From AC-32 sp036522595 (GTDB lineage: Bacteria; Actinomycetota; Thermoleophilia; Gaiellales; Gaiellaceae), in assembly GCA_036522595.1 (NCBI GenBank), contig DATDFL010000120.1, positions 1 to 20,833 on the forward strand: DNA of 20,833 bases, in the 5' to 3' direction. A model generated the notes under the pieces. That model ran no database searches. It was not told the DNA's origin and saw only the letters and a program-made list of their open reading frames with translations. How positions within the stretch are numbered: the stretch's first letter is position 1; each line of letters starts with the position of its first letter. Positions 1-7,474 of this stretch are shown in pieces. The position numbers and the translations under genes were made by a program.

Positions 1-1
1 G

Positions 2-1801
2 GCGCTCACCGATCCGCGCGCGGTGAAGGTCGACGGGAAGCCCGTCTTCATCGTCTACCAGGCGCATGCCCTGCCCGATCCCGCACGTACGGTCGAGGTC
101 TGGCGGCGCGAGACCAGTGACGCGGGGCTGCCGGGCCTGCACCTTATGACCGTCGAGACCGGCTGGGATGCCGGCTGGGACGCAACCGAGGTCGGCTTCG
201 ATGCGAAGATCCTCTTCCAGCCGCAGTTCTCGATCTTGGAAACGGTGCCGCGTCTTGAGGTCGGGGCGCCGGAAGGCCTCCGCGTGTTCGACTACGAAGA
301 GGCGAGGCGGAAGCTCTCGGACCCGGACCCCGTCTCGTACCGGCGTCACGAATCGGTCTGCGTGGGATGGGACAACTCGCCCCGGGTAGCGGAGCGCGGC
401 TGGCTTCTCCACAATTCCACGCCCGAGGCCTACGAAGCGTGGGTCGGGGAGGCGATCGACCGCGCCCAAGAATTCCCTCCTGACGAGCGCTTCGTTTTCC
501 TGAACGCCTGGAACGAATGGGCTGAAGGCGCCCACCTCGAGCCTGATCTACGACACGGGCACGGCTATCTCGACGCGACTCGGCGAGCTCTGGAGCGCTC
601 CTCGACGGCGACCGGCACGGCCGAAACCCCCTCTCGTACGACGATTCGCGTAGCCGAACGACTTCGTGAGCCTGCTACGAAGGCAGAAGAGCTGGAGCTC
701 GTTCGCACACGCGCACGCGCACGCGCAATGGCGTTCTACCTTCCGCAGTTCCACCCAATCCCGGAAAACGACGAGTGGTGGGGTAAAGGCTTTACGGAAT
801 GGGCCAACGTCGTCGGCGCAGAGCCGCTCTTTCCCGGCCATTATCAGCCGCATTTGCCGGCACATCTCGGGTTCTACGACCTGCGTGTACCGGAGACACG
901 AGAGCGACAGGCTGAGCTCGCGAGGGCTCACGGAATCGAGGCCTTCTGCTACTGGCACTACTGGTTCCTGGGGAAGCGCTTGCTCGCCAAGCCCTTCGAC
1001 GAGACGCTCGCGACCGGCCGTCCGGACTTTCCGTTTTGCCTCGCGTGGGCCAACGAGCCGTGGTCCCGGCGCTGGCTCGGGGAGGAGAAGGACGTCCTGA
1101 TAAAGCAGGAGTACTCCGAGCTGGACGACCAAGCGCATGCGCGGTGGCTCGTCGAGGCCTTTTCCGACCGTCGCTACGTACGAGTCAATGGGCGGCCCCT
1201 GTTTCTCATCTATCGGCCGACCCACCTGCCGGAGCCGGCGCGAACCGCGGAGCTCATCCGCCAGGTCACCGTGGACGCGGGCCTGCCCGAGCCGTTCCTG
1301 CTCGGTCTCAACGCCTTCAAGGACATCGACTACCGGACGATCGGCTTCGACGGCACGGTGAACTTCGAGCCGCGGTTGGGCGCTCTCGGCAATCCAGGCC
1401 ACGATGGGCTCAAGCTGTACGACTACCGTGAGGCAAGGAAGCGCATGCGGCAGGAGCGCGATTTTCCGGTTCACCCATCGATCGTCGTTTCCTGGGACAA
1501 CACTCCCAGGCGTGGCGAGAACGGGGTCGTTCTCACCAATTCCACGCCGAAGACCTTCGAGGAGGGTCTGCGCGAGACCGTCGGCTCGATCCTCTCCCGT
1601 CCGTTCGAGGAACGCCTCGTTTTCCTGAACGCCTGGAACGAGTGGGCCGAGAGCAACCACCTGGAGCCCGACCGTCGATTTGGCCTCGGCTACCTGGAAG
1701 CCGTGCGGCGCGTCATCGTCGGCGATCGCTCGGGTCTTGCTCCAGTCTCCGCGCGGGAGGCCAACGCCATCAGAGACACGTTCGCCGGGCAAAGACCTTG
1801 A
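2..1801 (+). CDS. WbsX-like (GH99-like) glycan protein with two tandem domains, 5'-partial
   Basis: The reading frame is open from base 2, so the true start lies upstream; the GTG at 23 falls inside a conserved domain. The protein holds two homologous WbsX-type domains (Glyco_tranf_WbsX, a GH99-like TIM barrel found in O-antigen and capsule loci). The first is only its C-terminal half. The second is complete, starting near nt 728 with AFYLPQFHPIPEND, then GFTEW, CYWHYWFLGKRLL and CLAWANEPWSRRW. Both copies carry DP/DRR-V-VNG/DGKP, a WDN-P motif, NSTP and FLNAWNEWAE...HLEPD. The arginine-rich linker between them contains an ACGCGC hexamer repeat. The stop overlaps the TTG of the next gene (TTGA), so translation is probably coupled. 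The expected role is cytosolic processing or transfer of sugars in polysaccharide assembly; catalytic activity of this family is poorly defined, so glycosyltransferase versus hydrolase is open. Confidence 0.85.
   Translation, partial: ALTDPRAVKVDGKPVFIVYQAHALPDPARTVEVWRRETSDAGLPGLHLMTVETGWDAGWDATEVGFDAKILFQPQFSILETVPRLEVGAPEGLRVFDYEEARRKLSDPDPVSYRRHESVCVGWDNSPRVAERGWLLHNSTPEAYEAWVGEAIDRAQEFPPDERFVFLNAWNEWAEGAHLEPDLRHGHGYLDATRRALERSSTATGTAETPSRTTIRVAERLREPATKAEELELVRTRARARAMAFYLPQFHPIPENDEWWGKGFTEWANVVGAEPLFPGHYQPHLPAHLGFYDLRVPETRERQAELARAHGIEAFCYWHYWFLGKRLLAKPFDETLATGRPDFPFCLAWANEPWSRRWLGEEKDVLIKQEYSELDDQAHARWLVEAFSDRRYVRVNGRPLFLIYRPTHLPEPARTAELIRQVTVDAGLPEPFLLGLNAFKDIDYRTIGFDGTVNFEPRLGALGNPGHDGLKLYDYREARKRMRQERDFPVHPSIVVSWDNTPRRGENGVVLTNSTPKTFEEGLRETVGSILSRPFEERLVFLNAWNEWAESNHLEPDRRFGLGYLEAVRRVIVGDRSGLAPVSAREANAIRDTFAGQRP
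492..516 (+). repeat. 25-bp exact repeat, copy 1 (WbsX domain duplication)
   Basis: This 25-nt stretch encodes the VFLNAWNE core and recurs identically at 1617-1641 in the second domain of the same gene, same frame. It is the best-preserved DNA piece of an intragenic domain duplication; the flanking sequence is clearly diverged, so the identity may reflect selection or local gene conversion. Confidence 0.8.
709..726 (+). repeat. ACGCGC hexamer repeat in interdomain linker
   Basis: Three perfect tandem copies of ACGCGC, preceded by a partial copy, encode alternating Arg-Ala (RTRARARA) just before the second WbsX domain. The unit is a multiple of three, so slippage would change linker length without shifting frame. 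Confidence 0.75.
1617..1641 (+). repeat. 25-bp exact repeat, copy 2 (WbsX domain duplication)
   Basis: Identical to 492-516, encoding the same motif in the second WbsX domain. The copies lie 1,125 bp apart in the same reading frame, so recombination between them would excise or add one domain in frame. Confidence 0.8.
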
Positions 1802-2754
1802 ACGAGCACCTTCGAAGCAAGGTCCAGCGGCTCAACTCCGGCGTGCGTCGTCTTTACGGATTACCGAAAAGCTTCGACCAGGTCCAGGTGTGCACCAATC
1901 CGATCTTCGTGATCGGGGCGCCGCGCTCGGGCACGACGTTCCTCGGCTGGTCGCTGGCCAACCACACCTGGCTGTGGACGGCCGGGGAGTCGACGCTGAT
2001 CCACGAGGTCTTCGGCGAACCCGGCGTCGCATCGGTCGAGCGGGCACTCGAGCATGCACGAATAGCCGGGAACGAAAGCTGGCTCCAGGGGGAGAATGTG
2101 GATCGGAGCGAGCTTCTCGCGCACCTCGGCATCGGCATCAACGCGCTCTACTCGAGCCGGAGCGGAGGCCGCCGCTGGGTCGATCACACCCCCGCCCACA
2201 CACGTCTCGTCGATGTCCTGGGCGAGATGTTTCCCGGAGCGGTTTTCATTCACGTGCTCCGAGACGGCCGGCAGGTCGTCCACTCGATGACGAACTTCAT
2301 GAACGCGTTGCCCGGCGAGCGCAGCAAGCGCTACGAAGAGCTGGGTTGGACGATTCCCTGGCTCGATTTCGAGACCGCTTGCGCGACGTGGCGCGATTAC
2401 GTGGAGAGTGCGATGCGCTTCGGGGATTCGCATCCAGACCGCTGCCTGACGATCCGGCACAGTCGTTTCGTGGACGAGCCCTGGCGCGCGTACCGCGACA
2501 TCTTCGAGTTCCTCCGACTCCCATTCGAGCCGAGGCCGGTCGATTACTGCCGGAGCACGAGGGTCAATTCGAGCTTCCCTTCGGAACCGCTACGGAGCTA
2601 TTCGGATCCATGGACGAGCTGGACGCCGGAGCAGCGCCGGATGTTCGCGGCCGTGGCCGGCCAGACGATGGCGCGGTGCGGCTTCGCTGCGCGCCAGGAG
2701 CTCGAGGGCGAAGTCGTCGAGCCGCTGTCCGTGGCACGAGGAGCCGGCTCATGA
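1798..2754 (+). CDS. PAPS-dependent sulfotransferase (Sulfotransfer_3-like)
   Basis: Predicted 318-aa cytosolic sulfotransferase that moves a sulfuryl group from PAPS to an acceptor, here probably a sugar hydroxyl. The 5'-phosphosulfate loop is FVIGAPRSGTTFL (about residues 37-49) and the 3'-phosphate-binding segment is HVLRDGRQVVHSM (about 152-164, with R155 and S163). The TTG start at 1798 is chosen because it overlaps the upstream stop as TTGA and leaves a short N-terminus before the P-loop; the frame remains open further upstream but that part is antisense-like and inside the preceding gene. A GTG near residue 16 is an alternative start. Its stop overlaps the next start (ATGA). The substrate is unknown; the glycan context favours a carbohydrate acceptor. 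Confidence 0.88.
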   Translation: MNEHLRSKVQRLNSGVRRLYGLPKSFDQVQVCTNPIFVIGAPRSGTTFLGWSLANHTWLWTAGESTLIHEVFGEPGVASVERALEHARIAGNESWLQGENVDRSELLAHLGIGINALYSSRSGGRRWVDHTPAHTRLVDVLGEMFPGAVFIHVLRDGRQVVHSMTNFMNALPGERSKRYEELGWTIPWLDFETACATWRDYVESAMRFGDSHPDRCLTIRHSRFVDEPWRAYRDIFEFLRLPFEPRPVDYCRSTRVNSSFPSEPLRSYSDPWTSWTPEQRRMFAAVAGQTMARCGFAARQELEGEVVEPLSVARGAGS

Positions 2755-3992
2755 GCCTCACATTCCTCACAGGGCTACCCGGCTCGGGGAAGTCGACGTA
2801 CCTCATCGAGCATGTTCTCGAGGCCCAGAAGCAGAGCAGGCCGGTCATGACTTTCGAATGCAGCGAGTCGCCGTGGCTGCAAGCCGACGAATACGTCCGC
2901 GATTGGCGTCTGATCGGGTCGCGCACCGCCGGCCTCCACTGCCCACTCGATCATTTCGTCACCAGCGCCGAGGCGGCGGAGATCCTGAGCCAGACGTCAC
3001 CAGAGACCCTCGTCGCGTTTGAGGAGGCGCATTATTTCGATCCCGAAATCGTGCAGAGCTGGATCGACGCCTCCGACCGGGGGCTCGAGGTCTTGGTCGC
3101 CACGCCCTCGGCGGGGCAACTCGGCCGGCTCGACGGCAATGAGTACGAGGAGCGAAAGTTCGCGGTCCAGTGCGGCCGTTGCAGCGTACGAGAAGCTGTC
3201 TCGTTTTTGCTGCCGCCTGACCCCGAAGCTACCGGCCCGGCCCCCACGACGACGGCTCTTTGCGAGCCCTGCAATGCTGAGGTGACGGCTGAGGCGCGGA
3301 AAGACATCATCGACCGTCTAGAACAGGGAGCGCCGTACCCCGGCGAGAAAACGCTTTACCAGCCGGTCGAACTCGAGGAGTGCGCCGATTGGCAGTGTCT
3401 GCGTCCGGACTCAGAAAATCGCTTCAACATCATGGCCCAGGTCTTGCGCGATGCCGGCCTGGTCGCTGCCGATCCTGAGGTCGAACACCGAAGCTGGAGC
3501 AGGGTGACGTACGTCGACATCGGATGCAACACAGGGTTCTTCTGCAGCCATGCTCGAGAGCAGTTGGGCTTCTATGTGGAGGGCGTCGACGTCGTTCAGG
3601 CGGATATCCAGCTGGCGAGACTCCTCGGCTCCTTCATTCGGCGCCAGAAGATCAACTACGTGGTCGCGGACTGCTACGAGTACCTGCGCGACACGAGAAA
3701 CCAGGCCTTCGACGTGACCTCGGCCTTCAGCGTCTTTCAGTGGCTTATGCAGCAACGGACGGCTCAGCACGGCATCGACTGCATCGACTGGTTATTCGAG
3801 AAGACCGATCGGGTTTGCTTCCTCGAGATGGGCTACAGCGACGAACCGTTCTATGACGGGAAGCTCCCGCTGGACATCGACCGAGCCTGGGTCGAGGAGC
3901 GGATGCAGAGAGGGGCCTTTGCCGAAGTGCTCGTCTTCGAAGCTGCCCAACATAAGCTTCAGCGCGACCTCTTCGTCGGCGTGAAGGCCTAG
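2751..3992 (+). CDS. Thymidine-kinase-like P-loop domain fused to class I SAM methyltransferase
   Basis: 413-aa two-domain protein starting at an ATGA overlap. Residues 1 to about 180 look like a type II (TK1-like) thymidine kinase: Walker A GLPGSGKST (8-16), the Walker B/catalytic segment FEEAHYF (90-96; TK1 has DEAQFF), and two CxxC pairs (C141/C144 and C171/C174) with the first in an AVQCGRCSVREA context, matching the zinc-binding pairs around the TK1 lasso. Residues about 200-413 form a Rossmann methyltransferase with motif I VDIGCNTGFF (255-264) and an acidic residue after strand 2 (VEGVDVV, D280). A YQPVEL and WQCLRP segment bridges the domains. The acceptor is unknown; the sulfotransferase operon suggests a glycan or nucleotide-linked sugar rather than deoxythymidine. 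The stop shares a CTAG palindrome with the convergent gene. Domain calls are firm, function is inference. Confidence 0.85.
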   Translation: MSLTFLTGLPGSGKSTYLIEHVLEAQKQSRPVMTFECSESPWLQADEYVRDWRLIGSRTAGLHCPLDHFVTSAEAAEILSQTSPETLVAFEEAHYFDPEIVQSWIDASDRGLEVLVATPSAGQLGRLDGNEYEERKFAVQCGRCSVREAVSFLLPPDPEATGPAPTTTALCEPCNAEVTAEARKDIIDRLEQGAPYPGEKTLYQPVELEECADWQCLRPDSENRFNIMAQVLRDAGLVAADPEVEHRSWSRVTYVDIGCNTGFFCSHAREQLGFYVEGVDVVQADIQLARLLGSFIRRQKINYVVADCYEYLRDTRNQAFDVTSAFSVFQWLMQQRTAQHGIDCIDWLFEKTDRVCFLEMGYSDEPFYDGKLPLDIDRAWVEERMQRGAFAEVLVFEAAQHKLQRDLFVGVKA

Positions 3993-5170
3993 CCGAGCGA
4001 GGCAAGGAGCTCCGTGAGAACGATGTCGGAGTCGAAGTGCTCTTCGGCGATTGCGCGCGCGGCAGCAGCATGGCGGGCGTAATCGCCGCATACGACCTCC
4101 ACCGCGGCGAGCGCATCGTCGATCGTCCGGAACGGGAGCAGGCCTTCACCAAGGGGGTAGAGACCTTCGAGGCCGGTGTCCTGGGCCAACACGGGCCGGC
4201 CGCTTGCGAGGTAACAGGCGCTCCGGTCGCTGAACCAGCCGCTCCGCGTCTCCACGTAAATGCCTTTCGCGACCATTAGCTCGCCAAGAGAGCTCGCGAT
4301 GTAGGCCTGATACCGGTCGGGGTCACCCGCGGCCTCGACCGGCTTGACAAGCACCCAGCCGTTCTGCTCGAGCAGCGCTCGGTCGCGTTCGTCGTCGGGG
4401 TGGATGTCGAGCGCTAGCTCGAACGGACGGTCCGAGCGGCGCGGGAGCTCGAGGAACTTCCTGAACTCGTGGACCCGCAGCCCGTAGCTCTTGCCGGCGT
4501 ACTCGACCGGCCCAAACGGGCCACGCCAGCTTGCGACGCTCGTAAAGGCCGAGCCCGGATCTTCACGTCGTGGCCACCGCTCGAGCACGATCGGTGGGCG
4601 GGTTGTGATCCAGTCGAGGCCTGCGGTCGGGATCGTGCAATCCTCTCGACCGATCCTCTCTCCGATCGTCACGAAGTCGTCGTGGCCGCTGAACGGATCC
4701 GCAAGCCCGAGCTCGCGCCACATCTGGGGGAAGCCGGGATCAATGTCGAGAAACACCCGGCGAGGCACGGAGGCCAGGATCTCGGCATCGTCGAGGTATC
4801 CCATGACGTTGAGGAGGAGCGCAGAGTTCTGCGCTTGTCGCAGCAGCTCGTGCCGCGGAAGGCCGGCTAGCGCTTGGCCGTTTCCGCGGTCGAGTAGCGA
4901 GAAGGAGTCATCGAGACCGAACCGCTCCATGAGCGCGCGAAGGTAGTTCGCGTGCCTCGACTGACCGACCGGCCCGCTGCAGATGGTCTCGTCCAGCCAA
5001 TCGACGAAGAGCACCTGCCAGCCGAGCCGGCGGAACCCAAGCAGGTACTGGAGGAAGACCCAGGCATGGCCGGGGTGGGCCGGTCTCTGGGCGATCGCGC
5101 CGGCCAGGACAAGGGTCCCGGGGCCGTCTCGCTTCGGGAGAATGCGTTGGCCGATTGAAGAGTTTTCCAC
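3989..5170 (-). CDS. GT-B-like putative glycosyltransferase, paralog A of four
   Basis: 393 aa. One of four related proteins in this window. Shared landmarks are an N-terminal LAGAIAQ strand followed by a WVFLQYLLGFRRLG helix, LLLNVMGYL, a DIDPG motif (142-146), TIGERIG, a WRGPFG-x-EY segment, HEFRKFLELP, LALDIHP, and the C-terminal GWFSDRSACYLASGRPV (311-327) followed by QDTG and GEGLLPFRT. The C-terminal half resembles nucleotide-sugar-binding halves of GT-B enzymes (Glyco_trans_1_2/CgeB type), so a glycosyltransferase is the best guess, without known donor or acceptor. The GTG start is supported by a strong Shine-Dalgarno site at 5174-5182. It is a single-gene minus unit, convergent with the kinase-methyltransferase fusion and divergent from the secreted protein. 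Confidence 0.75.
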   Translation of the reverse strand: MENSSIGQRILPKRDGPGTLVLAGAIAQRPAHPGHAWVFLQYLLGFRRLGWQVLFVDWLDETICSGPVGQSRHANYLRALMERFGLDDSFSLLDRGNGQALAGLPRHELLRQAQNSALLLNVMGYLDDAEILASVPRRVFLDIDPGFPQMWRELGLADPFSGHDDFVTIGERIGREDCTIPTAGLDWITTRPPIVLERWPRREDPGSAFTSVASWRGPFGPVEYAGKSYGLRVHEFRKFLELPRRSDRPFELALDIHPDDERDRALLEQNGWVLVKPVEAAGDPDRYQAYIASSLGELMVAKGIYVETRSGWFSDRSACYLASGRPVLAQDTGLEGLYPLGEGLLPFRTIDDALAAVEVVCGDYARHAAAARAIAEEHFDSDIVLTELLASLG

Positions 5171-5173
5171 ACG

Positions 5174-5182
5174 CCTTCCCTC
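5174..5182 (-). promoter_or_regulatory. Strong ribosome binding site for paralog A
   Basis: Read on the minus strand this is GAGGGAAGG. The GAGGGA core sits 6 nt before the GTG at 5170, which decides that start. It contrasts with several other genes here that lack any such site. Confidence 0.7.
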
Positions 5183-5242
5183 TTTTCAGCGGTTGCGATA
5201 TGTTCGTTGAGCGGCTTTACGGGACCGGTTCGACGTGGCAAA

Positions 5243-5250
5243 GAGGGGAG
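5243..5250 (+). promoter_or_regulatory. Strong ribosome binding site for 540-aa secreted protein
   Basis: GAGGGGAG lies 4 nt before the ATG at 5255 and 7 nt before a second in-frame ATG at 5258. The spacing slightly favours 5258 as the true start; the product differs by one Met. Confidence 0.7.
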
Positions 5251-5254
5251 CTAG

Positions 5255-6877
5255 ATGATGAATCTGAAACGCAGTTGGCGATGGCTCGTGCTCGCTGGGT
5301 CTGTCTTCGCGCTTGCCGGCTTGTCGCCGTTCTTGGCGGCGGCGAGCGGAAGTGGAACCGGACCGGCGGCGAGCTCAGGGCCTGTCGCTCCAAGCGCCGT
5401 TCTGACAGCAGGGCCGGCGAGGATCGTTTCGGGCAACACTCGCATCGCAACTCCGGCACAGCCGTCGGGAATCGCGATCAATCGGCCGAGCATCCCGATG
5501 TCCCAGTACAAGGCACTGAAGGCAGCCGGCGCAAAATCCGGCCTCGCAAAGCCGTCACTGCCGGGAGCTCCGTTGTCCACGAACCAGGTCATCGGCCAGG
5601 CGGCGCTCACGAGTCAGGGCGGCGCAGGAGGATCGTGGGCCCCGCCGGACGTGAATGGCGCGCCCGGTGCGAGCGCACCGTTCTCCAACCAGCTGACCGA
5701 GATCGTCAACAGCAAGATTTCCGTTTACACGAAATCGCCGTCGGCACCGGCGCTGTTGTCGGAGATGAGCCTGAATAGCCGCTTCGGCTATGCCGACGCG
5801 TCACTTTTCGATCCGCGGATCGAATATGACACCCGCTGGAACCGCTGGGTCGCGATTGCCGACGCGTTTCCGGTGGGCGGATCCCAGCACTTTTTCCTGG
5901 GCATCTCATCGACCTCGGATGCGACCGGTGGCTGGATCGTCTACAACCTCGTGCTTCCGATCGGAGCGGGCGGCTTTGTGGACTATCCGCAGTTGGGCCT
6001 GAGCCAGGACGCGGTCATGATCACGTACAGCGACTTCGCCTCGGCCGGACAGACCTGCAATACGTTCGCGGTCGCCAAGGCGATTCTCTACAACGCCGGT
6101 GGCTTCAGCACCCCTGTGTTCTCGCTCGGGAGCAATTGCACTACCACACCGCCGAACGTGATTGATCAGAACCCGCGCGCACACGAGATCCGCTGGATCC
6201 CGGGCGTCGGTGCGGCAAACGTCGAGTACCGGAACCCGCAGACGGGGTTCTATTCGGCGATCAACGCCATCACTCCGCTCGGCGGTGTACTGGCTACGGC
6301 ACCCCCGCCGAACGCGCAGCAGCCGGCGGCGCCGGCCTGCACGGCACCTAGCTGCGACATCGATGCGTCCGACGGTCGCTTCGTCAACGATCCGACGCAG
6401 TACGCCGACGATCTGTGGAGCATTAACACCCCGGGCGTCGGCTCGTTCCCGATCCCAACCTGGTACGACTTCGACACCGAAGGGGCCGGGGCGAACACTG
6501 CGAAGCAGGCGAACTTCATCTTCGTCTCCGCAACCTCCTTCGACTGGAATGCCTCGATTGCCGCACAGCAGGACGGTCGTGCGTACCTGCAGTGGACGTA
6601 CACCGATCCGCCGAATGGGGTGTATCCGTCGATGGCGTTCACCGGGCGGCTCGGAGGCGACGCTGCGAACAGTCTCAACGCGCCAACCATCGTCTTCAAC
6701 AGCCCGTTCAAGATGATGGGCAACTACGACCCGAACTTCGGCGCCCAGCGCTGGGGCGACACGTCCTCGATCCGATTCGACCCATCAGTCTTCGACCGAG
6801 CCTACGGACTGAACGAGACCGTCCCCAACAGCGGCTTCTGGGGAACGAGGCAAGCCGCCGTGAGGGTCAACCCCTAG
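5255..6877 (+). CDS. Secreted protein of unknown function, possibly beta-propeller-like
   Basis: 540 aa with a classical signal peptide: basic MMNLKRSWRW, a hydrophobic core to about residue 28, and a small-residue cleavage zone near AAAS (28-31). A low-complexity Ala/Ser/Gly/Pro segment follows to about residue 105. The mature part has Trp/Tyr/Asp-rich motifs such as FDPRIEYDTRWNRWVAIAD, YPQLGLSQDAVMITYSDF and NYDPNFGAQRWGDTSSIRFD, resembling repeated blades in extracellular beta-propeller proteins; this fold is a guess. Four cysteines (GQTC, GSNC, PAC-TAPSC) could form two disulfides. No lipobox or LPXTG is seen, so release to the medium or loose wall attachment is likely. It has its own ribosome binding site and a terminator right after it, so it is probably monocistronic. 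Confidence 0.75.
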   Translation: MMNLKRSWRWLVLAGSVFALAGLSPFLAAASGSGTGPAASSGPVAPSAVLTAGPARIVSGNTRIATPAQPSGIAINRPSIPMSQYKALKAAGAKSGLAKPSLPGAPLSTNQVIGQAALTSQGGAGGSWAPPDVNGAPGASAPFSNQLTEIVNSKISVYTKSPSAPALLSEMSLNSRFGYADASLFDPRIEYDTRWNRWVAIADAFPVGGSQHFFLGISSTSDATGGWIVYNLVLPIGAGGFVDYPQLGLSQDAVMITYSDFASAGQTCNTFAVAKAILYNAGGFSTPVFSLGSNCTTTPPNVIDQNPRAHEIRWIPGVGAANVEYRNPQTGFYSAINAITPLGGVLATAPPPNAQQPAAPACTAPSCDIDASDGRFVNDPTQYADDLWSINTPGVGSFPIPTWYDFDTEGAGANTAKQANFIFVSATSFDWNASIAAQQDGRAYLQWTYTDPPNGVYPSMAFTGRLGGDAANSLNAPTIVFNSPFKMMGNYDPNFGAQRWGDTSSIRFDPSVFDRAYGLNETVPNSGFWGTRQAAVRVNP

Positions 6878-6909
6878 TACTTCGTACCGAAGAAGCACGG
6901 ACGCGATCA

Positions 6910-6938
6910 GGAGGGCCGCCAAGTGGCGGCCCTCCTTT
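6910..6938 (+). terminator. Rho-independent terminator
   Basis: A perfect 11-bp GC-rich stem (GGAGGGCCGCC, 6910-6920; partner 6925-6935) with a 4-nt AAGT loop is followed by TTT. It lies 32 bp after the stop of the secreted protein and 11 bp before the 3' end of the convergent lipoprotein gene. The T-tract exists only on the plus side, so it mainly ends plus-strand transcription. Confidence 0.85.
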
Positions 6939-6949
6939 GTCGGACCGCT

Positions 6950-7438
6950 CTAGACGCGCGGTCCGACGATCTGGGCGAGCCGTTTCAGCTGCGCGAGGGT
7001 GAGCAGCCTCTTGCCCGAGCTCGAGTAGCCGGTTTCGAGGGTCACGACTGTCTCGCCTCTCCGGAAGCTGATGATTCGCCCTTGGGCGATGAAGGCGCCT
7101 CCACCGAGACCGGAAGCAGGACGCACGGAAGCCGCGCCGGCTTCCGCGACCTTCCGTGCGCGTAAGCGCCTCAATGCCTTTGCGCCGCCCTCCCGCTCAG
7201 TCACCGAGACGATGAGCTCGTTCTGACCAGCGAAGAACACCGTGGAGCAGCGGATATGTTCGGTGCGCGGCGGGTTGAGGTCCAGCTTGTGCGGCGTTCT
7301 ATTCGCAACCCCCTCGACATCGTTGGCCTTCAGGCTCGAGCAACCCCTTGTCTTCGTTTCTTGGCGCGAGCTATGCGGCCCGCCACAGCCCACGAGGACG
7401 AACAGGCTTGCGGCGAGCAGTGCATAGTGGTTCCGCAT
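6950..7438 (-). CDS. Small lipoprotein of unknown function
   Basis: 162 aa with a lipoprotein signal peptide: MRNHYALLAASLFVLVGC, lipobox LVGC at 15-18, lipidated Cys18. The mature part has two more cysteines (RGC and IRC) that may pair, then basic and beta-strand-rich sequence ending in a helix (LLTLAQLKRLAQIVG). No family is recognised. It follows the 265-aa secreted protein gene after 36 bp on the same strand, so they may form an operon, although a CACAAT -10-like hexamer 6 nt before the ATG could allow independent leaderless transcription. Probably anchored on the outer face of the cytoplasmic membrane. Confidence 0.75.
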   Translation of the reverse strand: MRNHYALLAASLFVLVGCGGPHSSRQETKTRGCSSLKANDVEGVANRTPHKLDLNPPRTEHIRCSTVFFAGQNELIVSVTEREGGAKALRRLRARKVAEAGAASVRPASGLGGGAFIAQGRIISFRRGETVVTLETGYSSSGKRLLTLAQLKRLAQIVGPRV

Positions 7439-7474
7439 TCGCCGATTGTGGCAGGGGCAACAGGCCTGCGCCCG

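Noticed and set aside
548..1792. Long minus-strand open frame opposite the WbsX gene (414 codons)
   Set aside because: The plus strand carries clear conserved motifs in two homologous copies; the minus translation has no domain, is Arg/Val/Leu-rich and is a typical high-GC shadow.
1680..2750. Upstream extension of the kinase-methyltransferase frame
   Set aside because: This part overlaps the sulfotransferase gene completely and reads as Arg/Pro-rich noise; the ATGA at 2751 directly precedes the Walker A motif.
5193..5221. Possible promoter TTGCGA-N17-TTTACG before the secreted protein gene
   Set aside because: Only 4 of 6 and 3 of 6 matches to the consensus hexamers; too weak to list.
6880..6892. 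CTTCG-TAC-CGAAG inverted repeat after the secreted protein gene
   Set aside because: The 5-bp stem with a 3-nt loop is minor compared with the perfect terminator 18 bp downstream.
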